The position numbers and the translations under genes are program-made. Below, piece by piece: positions 14,160-21,997 of a stretch of 22,604 nt of DNA; position 1 is the first letter of the stretch; each line of letters begins with the position of its first letter. Location of the stretch: the NCBI GenBank assembly GCA_016929465.1, contig JAFGIT010000271.1, positions 1-22,604 on the forward strand, in the 5' to 3' direction. The notes beneath the pieces are model-generated. The model ran no database searches, had not been told where the DNA came from, and saw only the letters and a program-made list of their open reading frames with translations. Source of the DNA: JAFGIT01 sp016929465 [NCBI: Candidatus Coatesbacteria bacterium] (lineage in GTDB: Bacteria; B130-G9).

Positions 14160-15227
14160 ATGGGCAGAGCAATGACAATCACTGTTCTGGGGATCGCGGT
14201 CGCCATGTCATTTTTGACGATGGGAGCGCAGGAGAAGAGGAATACCGCCATGTCCAACGCCTGTAATTCATTTAGTGTATGCAGCGCGAGGAATCTATCA
14301 CATTCTGGCGCGAATGTCGCGCTCAAAAAGATCACTGAAAACATAGCATATCGTGGCACGACTTCCTCTAACTACTCGGATGGGTCCTTCACAGCTAGCT
14401 GCTCCAAGGTGCCGGCTACGACAACCGCAAAGATCACTTCAATCGGGACATATCAGCAGAACACCCACAAGGTGGAAATCGTGTTGGAGCTCGCGCCAGG
14501 TGGCTTCAAATCAGCAATAACCGCAAAGCCCTATGTCCAGACTCTCGGGACACTGGATGTCGATGGCAGGGACTACGATGAGAATGAGAACATTATTCCG
14601 AACCAGGGCGGGCTTGCGATCTTAAGCACACAGACGATAAACAGAGGTGGTAATTCGAAGTACGGAGGAACCACATCTGAGGGAATCGACTATGCGCCTT
14701 CTACGAGCTTCGATTCGGGCTTGATTGAGGAGAATGCGATATTCGAAGGTGGCTTCCCTGGCTCACCAGACGCAGCTGTCAAAGTCACAGATGGAATGCT
14801 GAAGGCGATCGCCCAGAGTGGCGCTGGCGGAAGCCAATACGCCACGGACCCCGGAGATATAACAATCCCCCTGAGAGGTGTCACCTATCTCGAATTGCCC
14901 GACAACGGGACCTGGAACGCGCCGAACTTCACATATTGCAATTGCGGCTTCGATTACCACAGTTTCGGGATTCTGGTCGTCCATAATGCAAACAAGAACG
15001 CTCGCTTGAAGAATATGCGGGGCAGTTTCTACGGGATTATCATCGCCGACGATGTGGACAAGATACACGGCAAGGTGACGGGCAATGTGACCATCATCGG
15101 TGACTACCCACGAGGCAACTGCGTCGGTAATGGAACTGGCGACGTCCACTACAGCTCGTTTTACATCTCCAAATCGCTCAAGGACCTGCTCAACAAGCAG
15201 CCTGTAATCGTATCCTGGTGGGAGTAG
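14160..15227 (+). CDS. PilX/GspK-like minor subunit, copy 2
   Basis: This 355-aa paralogue of the product of 12924-13967 starts MGRAMTITVLGIAVAMSFLT and shares the same blocks: LSHSGANVALKKI, VDGRDYDENEN, GGTTSEGIDYAPSTS, GSQYATDP, GIIIADDVDKIHGKV and the final VSWWE. The two paired Cys (ASCSKVPA; GNCVGNGTG) are kept. It has an insertion with extra cysteines (NFTYCNCGFDYHSFG) where copy 1 has a short SGSG loop. GGAGG lies eight bases upstream and an in-frame TAG (14145-14147) rules out a longer leader. Tandem duplication followed by divergence is evident; the two may take different places in the pilus tip complex. Confidence 0.76.
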   Translation: MGRAMTITVLGIAVAMSFLTMGAQEKRNTAMSNACNSFSVCSARNLSHSGANVALKKITENIAYRGTTSSNYSDGSFTASCSKVPATTTAKITSIGTYQQNTHKVEIVLELAPGGFKSAITAKPYVQTLGTLDVDGRDYDENENIIPNQGGLAILSTQTINRGGNSKYGGTTSEGIDYAPSTSFDSGLIEENAIFEGGFPGSPDAAVKVTDGMLKAIAQSGAGGSQYATDPGDITIPLRGVTYLELPDNGTWNAPNFTYCNCGFDYHSFGILVVHNANKNARLKNMRGSFYGIIIADDVDKIHGKVTGNVTIIGDYPRGNCVGNGTGDVHYSSFYISKSLKDLLNKQPVIVSWWE

Positions 15228-15231
15228 TCAA

Positions 15232-16488
15232 TTGGAAACAGAGGCCTTGATTCAAGATACCGATGTTCTCTCCGAGGCGAGGGGAATACTAAATCGCCTG
15301 TCGTCCCAGGTGCCAAGCTCGCACGAGGGCGTCGAGAGACAGATGTACATCGGTAAGCTGCTCAACGAGCTCCACATCAACCAGCGGCAGGTTCTCAAGA
15401 GCCTGGTCGATACCTGGCTGGATAGGACCGTTGAGATGCAGGCCTCTGATATCGACGTCGGCAGCCACGGATGCGAGGGCAGCATCTGGATGCGTGTCTT
15501 CGGCTTCAAGAGGCCGTGTCCGGATCTCGGATCATTCTCTATCGATGAAACCGATATTCTGGTCCAGAGCCTTCTGATGGATAGGCAGAGAGAGCACCTC
15601 TACGAGTGGCGAAACCTGGACTTCTCCTACATGATCTATCACAACGGGACCAGGATCAGATTCAGGGGTGATATGTATTTTGACTTCGATCACCTCGCCA
15701 TGAACATGAGGCGCATCAACGATTTCATCTACCCGTTCAAGGACCTTGGCTTCCATCCGGATGTAGCGAAGGCGCTATCTCTCACTCACGTGAAGCAGGG
15801 CCTGATATTGATTACGGGAATCACCGGTTCGGGTAAGAGCACGACTCTCGACAGCATAATCGACGCAAATAACAAGACAGTTGATGCGCACGTCGTAATA
15901 ATCGGCAGCCCAATCGAGAACATCCACAACAGCAACAAGTGCCTGGTTCGTCATCGCGAGGTCGGACGTGACGTCATGTCGTTCAAGGAGGGCGCGGTTC
16001 AGGCCCTTCGTCAGGACCCCGATATCATAGTAATCGGCGAGATGCGTGATCCGGACACGATATTGACGTCTCTCGAGATAACAGACAGTGGTCACAAAGT
16101 GTTCTCGACACTCCATACAGGTTCGGCGGTGGAAAGCATCGACCGAATAATAGCGGAGTGCCCTACCACAGTCCAGGACAGGGTGCGTATGCGTCTCGCG
16201 GACGTTCTGACAGTAATTGTCTCCCAGAAGCTCGTCCCGAGCGTGACGGGCAAGCTTCAGCTCGCGAAGGAAGTGCTTCTGGTCAATTCCTCGGTCCGGG
16301 CAGCAATCAAGAACAATAATACGGGCGAAATATACCAGATGATCTTCGAGTCTCAGAATGAGGGGATGATCACCATCGAGCAGGACCTATATCGCCTTTA
16401 TAGACTTAAAAATATAACGAAAGAGAATGCAATGAACTTCGCGAATAACAAGAAGAGGTTAGCCGAGTTGCTTCGGAGGGAGCTATGA
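15232..16488 (+). CDS. PilT-like second ATPase with altered Asp box
   Basis: This 418-aa T2SSE-family ATPase lacks the tetra-cysteine motif and carries a PilT-like block AAIKNNNTGEIYQMIFES (compare the AIRNLIRE motif), so it is probably a retraction-type motor. Walker A GITGSGKS (196-203), Walker B DPDIIVIGEMRDPDT and His box SGHKVFSTLHTGSAVESID are intact. The Asp box reads IGSPIE (224-229) where PilT has EDPIE: both acidic residues are replaced by Gly and Ser. It is longer than usual PilT (about 350), with an extra N-terminal ~60 residues. The start is TTG at 15232 with GGGAG formed by the end of the upstream gene. The stop overlaps the next start (ATGA), so translation is coupled to PilM. 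Confidence 0.86.
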   Translation: METEALIQDTDVLSEARGILNRLSSQVPSSHEGVERQMYIGKLLNELHINQRQVLKSLVDTWLDRTVEMQASDIDVGSHGCEGSIWMRVFGFKRPCPDLGSFSIDETDILVQSLLMDRQREHLYEWRNLDFSYMIYHNGTRIRFRGDMYFDFDHLAMNMRRINDFIYPFKDLGFHPDVAKALSLTHVKQGLILITGITGSGKSTTLDSIIDANNKTVDAHVVIIGSPIENIHNSNKCLVRHREVGRDVMSFKEGAVQALRQDPDIIVIGEMRDPDTILTSLEITDSGHKVFSTLHTGSAVESIDRIIAECPTTVQDRVRMRLADVLTVIVSQKLVPSVTGKLQLAKEVLLVNSSVRAAIKNNNTGEIYQMIFESQNEGMITIEQDLYRLYRLKNITKENAMNFANNKKRLAELLRREL

Positions 16489-19064
16489 GGAAAGAGGCAA
16501 TAGGATTATCAATCGAGGGGACCGACATAAAGGTCGCCCACATCGGACTTTCTCATAAGGGTGTCATACTAAAGCGGCTCGAGGTTGCCAGGCTTCCGGA
16601 ACCGTTAGGCATCCCGACACAAGATGAGGAGATTGCGGACGAGGCTCTGGACGCCTTTGAGGAGGCGTTCGGTGAGGTGAGTTCCTCGACCGATTCACCC
16701 ATCGAGGTTGGCGAGGGTGGAGAACAGGCAGGCGAGGCTGACTCGTCTTCAGCGCTGCTCGGGATTCTCGCCGGCTACAATCTGACCAAGGCGAAGATCG
16801 GTGTCAACTTGCCCGAGGATGCGATCAGCTTCTATACGTTGAGTGACACTTTCGCCGTTAAGGGACGCAAGTTGAAGAGGGCCATTATAGAGATGGTCTC
16901 TCCCAGGCATGATGGCCCGGTGTCGCCCGATATGGTTGAATACATCAAATCAGCCGACAAGAACCTGACTTGCCTGATCTGCGATCGTCCGCCGGTCTTT
17001 CTCGATGTGCTGAAGGAGATCAAACCATTCCTGGCGCACAATAAGCCCTTCATCGGCTTGATCGACTCGATGGACACCGCTCTGATGAGCCTTGTCCGAG
17101 CGAACCACGAGCTGAAAGAAGAGCAGATCACTGCGATCATCTACGTGGGGCCGGAGAGCACACGGACCATCATTATGAAGGGCAGAGATTACCTGATGAT
17201 GCTGCCCTCGATTCAGGAGGGCGCGAATTCTCCGGACCTGCTCAACAAAGTATATAGCAAGATGCTTCTGGAGCAGGACGAAGGCGGGCTTCCCGAGATC
17301 ACTCACTTGGTCCTGGCCGGCGAAGGAGATATGGACGAAGCCAAGGAGTTCTTCGTCGATAAGATGCCTGATGCGGTAATTGAGGCAATCAAATACGGAA
17401 AGTTCGTCGGCAGCGAGATGGAGCCATCGAAGGTGCCGGCTCCCCTTTCGAGCTTTGCACTTCCGCTCGCTCTCGCGAGGAAGGCCCTCGAGCCGACCAA
17501 TCCCAGCTACTATGAGACCGATTTCACTCCTGAGTACATGAAGGAGTCGCAAAAGCCATTCCGCATAGCGTGGCATGGCCTTATGTCTCTCTTCATCATC
17601 TTCGCGATGAGCCTGCTACTGGTCATCAAGGGCGGCTACAACCTGGCGGAGATGGAGGACCTGGAGGAGGATACGTTCAATCACAATCGCCTTACGAAGC
17701 TTGCGCAGCCTCTGCTCTACGAGATTGATACGCTCAATGCGCAGATCAACGAATACGGGTCCGAGATCGCGCAGCTTGCCTTGCTGGCGCAGGATTCTCA
17801 CGTCTGGAGTGAATCGCTGCAGAAGATCTGCGACTTGACAGAGCGCTGTGATTCGCTGTGGCTTGTGAACCTGTCCTCATCAGATGATATGGGTTACATC
17901 CTGAGAGGCAAATCTCGCACACGCGACAAGATAACCGCGTTCGCGAGCGCATATCAGAACTCGTATCTGGATACGGTCAGTCGCGGCATGATTCGCGATT
18001 ACCGTCTCTGGGACTTCACGATGAGAGTGAAGTTCCCCGACGTTCTTCATCCACAGACGTACCTGGCGATGGTCAAGGAGCACGGCAAGGACGGCTACGG
18101 GCAGAACGCACACACCCAGGACAATACGTTCGATTTGTCTGGAGATATGCCGGGCCTCGCGATGTCCGGGCAGATGATGCCTGGCGGCGATATGCAGGCG
18201 ATGGTCTCCCAGATGGGTATGCAGAGCAGCGATATGGTCAGCAGCATGCTGAAGACGGGCTTCAACCTCTACTATGATCAGGCTTCTCGCGTTGCCAACA
18301 GCCCGAAGCTCGCTATGCTCAAAAAAGATCAGCTTCGGCAAGAGGCCGAACTGAGAGAGTCATTGCTTCAGAAAAAGCAAGAGCTCGATGAGCAGAAGAT
18401 AGCGGCGTCCGAGAAGAGCCTCGAGGAGCAATACCTGGGTCCGGAGCCTGACGGCATGCAGATGGAACCTGCAGACATCTTCTTACCTGCGCCGCGGACG
18501 GAATCCGAGGCGGAGCCTGACGTGATAATACCCGAGGCGCCCAAGAGTGATTCGCGGGACGCAGCCGATAGCAAGCCCGGAGTTATCGCTTCGACCGCCA
18601 AGCCAAAACCGATGAATAAGCAAGAGCAGCCCACCGTCAGCGCCACGCAGAAGCCCGAAGAGCCCAAGCGCGAGAAGGCGGCGAACTCGCCGGTCAAATC
18701 CGATGAGAACTACGATAGGGCCATGGACCTCTTCAAGGCCGGGCAATATGAGCAGGCGGCGGAGCTATTCAAGGACATGGTCGCCAAGGGCGGGCCGGCA
18801 ACAGATTGCAGGGCCGGCTACTGGCTTGGCCATTGCCTCTATGGAATGGGTGAATTCCAGGCAGCAATCGAGCAATTCAAGAACTCCGAAAGCTGCAAAG
18901 AGGAAGGCGTCGAGGATGGCGTTCTGTTCATGTTGGGCAATTGCTACCTTAGGCTTGGCGATGAGCAGAGCGCGAATGAGAAATATGCCAAGCTGCTGCA
19001 AGAGTATCCAGACAGCCGTTTCGGATCGATCGCTTCTGCAAGAACGAGAGCCTACGGGAAATAA
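16485..19064 (+). CDS. pilM: PilM-PilN fusion with C-terminal TPR domain
   Basis: This 859-aa protein joins parts normally encoded separately. Residues 1-360 resemble PilM, the cytoplasmic actin-like protein (IGLSIEGTDIKVAHIG; VNLPEDAISFYTL; LVLAGEGDMDEAKEFF). A single membrane helix (367-386, MSLFIIFAMSLLLVIKGGYN) and the periplasmic region 387-545 match PilN (coiled coil, then WLVNLSSSDDMGYILRGKSRTRDKITAF). A Met/Gln-rich stretch, a charged coiled coil (about 605-645) and a Pro-rich linker lead to TPRs (742-859; YDRAMDLFKAGQYEQAAELF, YWLGHCLYGMGEFQAAIEQF), as in YbgF. The first two phosphate-loop acidic residues of actin-like folds are replaced (GLSIEG; IYVGPE), so ATP binding is doubtful. 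It overlaps the upstream gene by four bases. Confidence 0.88.
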   Translation: MRKEAIGLSIEGTDIKVAHIGLSHKGVILKRLEVARLPEPLGIPTQDEEIADEALDAFEEAFGEVSSSTDSPIEVGEGGEQAGEADSSSALLGILAGYNLTKAKIGVNLPEDAISFYTLSDTFAVKGRKLKRAIIEMVSPRHDGPVSPDMVEYIKSADKNLTCLICDRPPVFLDVLKEIKPFLAHNKPFIGLIDSMDTALMSLVRANHELKEEQITAIIYVGPESTRTIIMKGRDYLMMLPSIQEGANSPDLLNKVYSKMLLEQDEGGLPEITHLVLAGEGDMDEAKEFFVDKMPDAVIEAIKYGKFVGSEMEPSKVPAPLSSFALPLALARKALEPTNPSYYETDFTPEYMKESQKPFRIAWHGLMSLFIIFAMSLLLVIKGGYNLAEMEDLEEDTFNHNRLTKLAQPLLYEIDTLNAQINEYGSEIAQLALLAQDSHVWSESLQKICDLTERCDSLWLVNLSSSDDMGYILRGKSRTRDKITAFASAYQNSYLDTVSRGMIRDYRLWDFTMRVKFPDVLHPQTYLAMVKEHGKDGYGQNAHTQDNTFDLSGDMPGLAMSGQMMPGGDMQAMVSQMGMQSSDMVSSMLKTGFNLYYDQASRVANSPKLAMLKKDQLRQEAELRESLLQKKQELDEQKIAASEKSLEEQYLGPEPDGMQMEPADIFLPAPRTESEAEPDVIIPEAPKSDSRDAADSKPGVIASTAKPKPMNKQEQPTVSATQKPEEPKREKAANSPVKSDENYDRAMDLFKAGQYEQAAELFKDMVAKGGPATDCRAGYWLGHCLYGMGEFQAAIEQFKNSESCKEEGVEDGVLFMLGNCYLRLGDEQSANEKYAKLLQEYPDSRFGSIASARTRAYGK

Positions 19065-19096
19065 GGAAATCAAGATAGTCAATAGGGAGATGTAAG

Positions 19097-19987
19097 ATGA
19101 GCAACGCGCTTAGAAGCACGATAGCGATCGCCGTCATCTGGCTGATCTTGCTCTTGGTGGGCGGTTGGTACGTCTATTACAAGCAGGCCGATGATCTCGA
19201 GGCAATTCGCGAGGAAAATAAAGAAGCACACGAAGCTTTTGACGAGATGCAGGCCAAGGTGGATAGCCGCCAGGTTGTCAAGGCGACGCTGGGGAAACTG
19301 AAAGAGCAATGGCATGAGCGGAAGAAGGTCATCCCTGTAACGGAGGATGCCAGGACAACCTATAACTACTTCAACTGGCTGGGTTCGCAATCGCGCTCAC
19401 CACTGATGTATGACTTTATAGTCCTTTCGGAGAGCCCGGATGAGACGCCACCGTCGAGAACGTATCAGCTGCGGGGGGAGGACTCTTACGAGAGCCTCTT
19501 CAATTTCATTTACTATCTGGAGAACCACCCGCTGCTATATAAGATAGAGAAGATTAACTTAGACAGCACTTCCGTTGGCGAGAACGCGGAGGGGGATGTG
19601 CGTGGAGTTGGATTCGACATGTATGTGAAAGTCTATTACGGATCTTCTCCATCGCTCGATAATACTTATGCCTCCCGCGAGGTTGAGGCTCCCCCGAAGC
19701 AGATAGACCCATTCTATCCGCTGATACTAGAAAAGCTTCCGCAAAATCCGAAGGGTCTTGTCATTGTTGACGAGTCGAAGCTCCAGGCCCTGACGAAAAC
19801 AACCGCATTCATCGTTGACCAGACGGGCAAGATGGTCACGCTGGAGATCGGTGACGAGGTCTATCTGGGCTACCTGACCAGAATAAACACAAAGAAGAAC
19901 GAATGCGAATTCACGCTCAACCTGGGCGGGATCATAGAGAAGTATACAATGCAACTCAACTTCGACAGTCAAAGGGGAGGGAAATGA
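19097..19987 (+). CDS. pilO: PilO-PilP fusion
   Basis: This 296-aa bitopic inner-membrane protein has a helix at 8-28 (TIAIAVIWLILLLVGGWYVYY), a coiled coil (30-75) and a PilO-like ferredoxin-fold region (about 85-190; SYESLFNFIYYLENHPLLYKIEKI). The C-terminal ~70 residues (from about 226; TTAFIVDQTGKMVTLEIGDEVYLGYLTRI...) look like the small beta domain of PilP/GspC that contacts the secretin. PilP is normally a separate lipoprotein, so this gene seems to carry both roles. AGGGAG stands eight to nine bases upstream. Its stop overlaps or closely adjoins the secretin start. The product would link the PilMN fusion to the pore. Confidence 0.85.
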   Translation: MSNALRSTIAIAVIWLILLLVGGWYVYYKQADDLEAIREENKEAHEAFDEMQAKVDSRQVVKATLGKLKEQWHERKKVIPVTEDARTTYNYFNWLGSQSRSPLMYDFIVLSESPDETPPSRTYQLRGEDSYESLFNFIYYLENHPLLYKIEKINLDSTSVGENAEGDVRGVGFDMYVKVYYGSSPSLDNTYASREVEAPPKQIDPFYPLILEKLPQNPKGLVIVDESKLQALTKTTAFIVDQTGKMVTLEIGDEVYLGYLTRINTKKNECEFTLNLGGIIEKYTMQLNFDSQRGGK

Positions 19988-19989
19988 TA

Positions 19990-21303
19990 ATGAAGAAGGC
20001 GACTTGCCTGGTATTTGTGCTGGTTCTATTCGCCGCAATATGCGTCGCGCAGGACGCCCCTCAGGGTAGCAAGCATCCGTTTGTTCCCAAGGAGTATCCG
20101 ATCGAGCACACCTCTGTTGACGAGATGGTTTCGCTGTCATCGGGGACTCCATTCGCGCAGGCGATGTTCATAATCTCGAAGTTCTCGAACAAATTCGAGA
20201 AGAAGGTCATCATCGATCCGATCAAGCATAAGGGCAATATCAGTGTAGATATTGAGAACATGCATTGGAAGAAGGCCTTCGAGATGATCCTTCGTGCCAA
20301 TGGGCTCTGGTATGTTAGCTATGAGACATACTACGAGGTCGTCGAGCCTGTTGACGAGGTTGCCACGGCAAAACCCAAAACCGATGACACAAAGAAGAGC
20401 ACTCTAACGGAGAATACACGCGAAGTCCGGATCAAGGCCACCTTCTTCGAGGGCGATAGGCACTTCCTGCACGAGCTCGGAATTGACTGGAGGACCATCA
20501 GAGCTGGCTCTCTCAATGTTGATGCGAGAAGCGCGGGCCACCAGAAGCTCTGGGATTCCGCAGTGTATAATGCGCTTGAGACATACTCTGCTGGCTTTGA
20601 GAGGCAGTTCGGCAGCGTGACCATCCAGGCTCTATTGGACACTCTGGAGAGCGCCGAAAAGGGACGCATAATCGCCACTCCCGAAGTCGTTGTCATGGTT
20701 GGCAAGTCAGCAAAGGTGCTTGTGGGCCAGGAATTCGCGGTGAACACCCGTGACTTCGCTGGCAATATAGTCACAGAATTCTACGAGACTGGCACGATCA
20801 TGGAGGTCGTCCCCACCGTATTCACGGACCGGGCGGGCAAGGAATTCATTCATCTGGCCGTCTCCGTGATACGCTCGAGCCTGAGTGATCCGGTTAACCT
20901 CACGATCAACAAGACTGAGGCCAACTCGTCGATTCTGTTGAACGACGGCGAGGATACGGCAATCGCGGGCCTATATTCGACCGAGAGGAAGGTAGGAAGA
21001 AGCGGTGTGCCTCTCCTGAAGGACCTGCCCTGGTGGGTGCTTGGCCTGAGATATGTCTTCGGCTTCGACCGTGTCGAGAAGCAAGACAAGGAGCTCGTGA
21101 TCCTTCTGAATGCACAGCTGGTTCCCAAGCTCAACGACCGTATCGCTCAGGAAGAGGGCGCATCTGACTTCGATAAGCTCAACAAGGAGCTAAATGATAC
21201 AGTCAAGCCGCTCTGGAACAGGCCCGGAGACGGGAGCCCGTCATTCTACGAGATAAAGGCTGACAAGAAGAAGAAAGCCGAAAAGGACGACAGCGAAGAC
21301 TAG
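19990..21303 (+). CDS. pilQ: PilQ/GspD-type secretin, short form
   Basis: This outer-membrane pore subunit has 437 aa from ATG 19990. That start is chosen because GGGGAGG ends nine bases before it; ATG 19984, which overlaps the upstream stop, is the alternative. A signal peptide (MKKATCLVFVLVLFAAICVAQ) is followed by one STN/N0-like domain (about 55-115; KVIIDPIKHKGNISVDIENM) and the secretin core (about 200-375). The core has ELGIDWRTI, GRIIATPEVVVMVGKSAKVLVGQEF, the signature GVPLLKDLPWW (339-349) and ELVILLNAQLVP. Typical PilQ or GspD proteins exceed 600 residues with several N domains, so most of the periplasmic vestibule is missing here. The Lys-rich acidic tail (KKKKAEKDDSED) is unusual. 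It is the last gene of the operon. Confidence 0.9.
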   Translation: MKKATCLVFVLVLFAAICVAQDAPQGSKHPFVPKEYPIEHTSVDEMVSLSSGTPFAQAMFIISKFSNKFEKKVIIDPIKHKGNISVDIENMHWKKAFEMILRANGLWYVSYETYYEVVEPVDEVATAKPKTDDTKKSTLTENTREVRIKATFFEGDRHFLHELGIDWRTIRAGSLNVDARSAGHQKLWDSAVYNALETYSAGFERQFGSVTIQALLDTLESAEKGRIIATPEVVVMVGKSAKVLVGQEFAVNTRDFAGNIVTEFYETGTIMEVVPTVFTDRAGKEFIHLAVSVIRSSLSDPVNLTINKTEANSSILLNDGEDTAIAGLYSTERKVGRSGVPLLKDLPWWVLGLRYVFGFDRVEKQDKELVILLNAQLVPKLNDRIAQEEGASDFDKLNKELNDTVKPLWNRPGDGSPSFYEIKADKKKKAEKDDSED

Positions 21304-21332
21304 TAACTGTAGGCCATATAACCAACAAACAG

Positions 21333-21366
21333 AAGGGCGGCCCGGTGGCTGCCCTTTTTCTTTTTT
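21333..21366 (+). terminator. Intrinsic terminator of the pilus operon
   Basis: AAGGGCGGCC (21333-21342) pairs with GGCTGCCCTT (21347-21356), one G-T pair, around a CGGT loop. A T-rich tail runs to 21366, broken by a single C. It lies 30 bases after the secretin stop and closes the operon. Confidence 0.92.
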
Positions 21367-21997
21367 CCATAGGATGACGAAGACGCAGCAGTGGCGCTGC
21401 CTGTCCATCAGATCGCGAGTGACTCGAAATTGAGGCTAATCTGGCCAGTATTTATTTCAACAAATTGCTACCCAATTAGTCTGCTTTGCTCAGTTCATGG
21501 CAGACCGGGGCCTCATTTGACTAGCCAAAGTGCCATATTGCGATCAGCAGGATGTCCCCCCGACAACGAAAGATCATAGAAGTCCTCGACGGCGCATCCG
21601 ATTTCAGAGGCTCTCTAATAGATGAAATCGAAAGGGGATTGAGGGATTCCCCGAACGCCATTCCCCGCATAGGTGGGGGCAGGCCTTGGAGGCTGTAAAA
21701 TAAGTCGAATCACCCGTCGATTAGATGCATCGACCTGTCTCCGCCTGTTTATATATTGTGGCAAGCCTGTTTATAGGCACAAGGTGTAGCTTGGGCTTTC
21801 CGAGGCTGCCCAAAGAAGAGACTGCGGTCGCCGCGAATTCGAATTTATTTTACAGCCTCCATGCCCCGTCCCTACACGGCGAAAAATCCGACTTATTGGA
21901 CAGCCTCTTCAATCAGTATGTAACACACGACATAGACACAGACACACCTATTTCGACCAGAGTGAGAATCCCCAGATCAATAACGATGAAAGTCAGG
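21367..21997. other. Non-coding gap with repeats
   Basis: This 631-bp stretch between the converging pilus operon and the M20 gene has no supported gene. Short frames at 21391-21579 and 21725-22012 lack ribosome sites and recognisable sequence. It contains the inverted repeat family at 21688-21907, a GTCGAT/ATCGAC hairpin (21715-21733), two copies of CCTGTTTATA (about 21741 and 21765) and a CCCC/GGGG hairpin (about 21663-21678). It may be remains of a small mobile element. Confidence 0.5.
21688..21907. repeat. Inverted repeat pair plus third direct copy (~22 nt)
   Basis: The left arm (21688-21710) read in reverse complement is nearly identical to the right arm (21837-21860): both contain TTATTTTACAGCCTCC preceded by ATTCGA and differ only at the join. 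A third copy (about 21887-21907, ending ACTTATTGGACAGCCTC) lies in the same orientation as the right arm with three changes. The arms enclose 126 bases, reminiscent of a MITE or a degraded insertion sequence end, but no target duplication or transposase was seen. Confidence 0.7.

Noticed and set aside
16950-17576. Minus-strand open frame of 208 codons within the PilM-N fusion gene
   Set aside because: Shadow of the plus-strand gene, without motif support.
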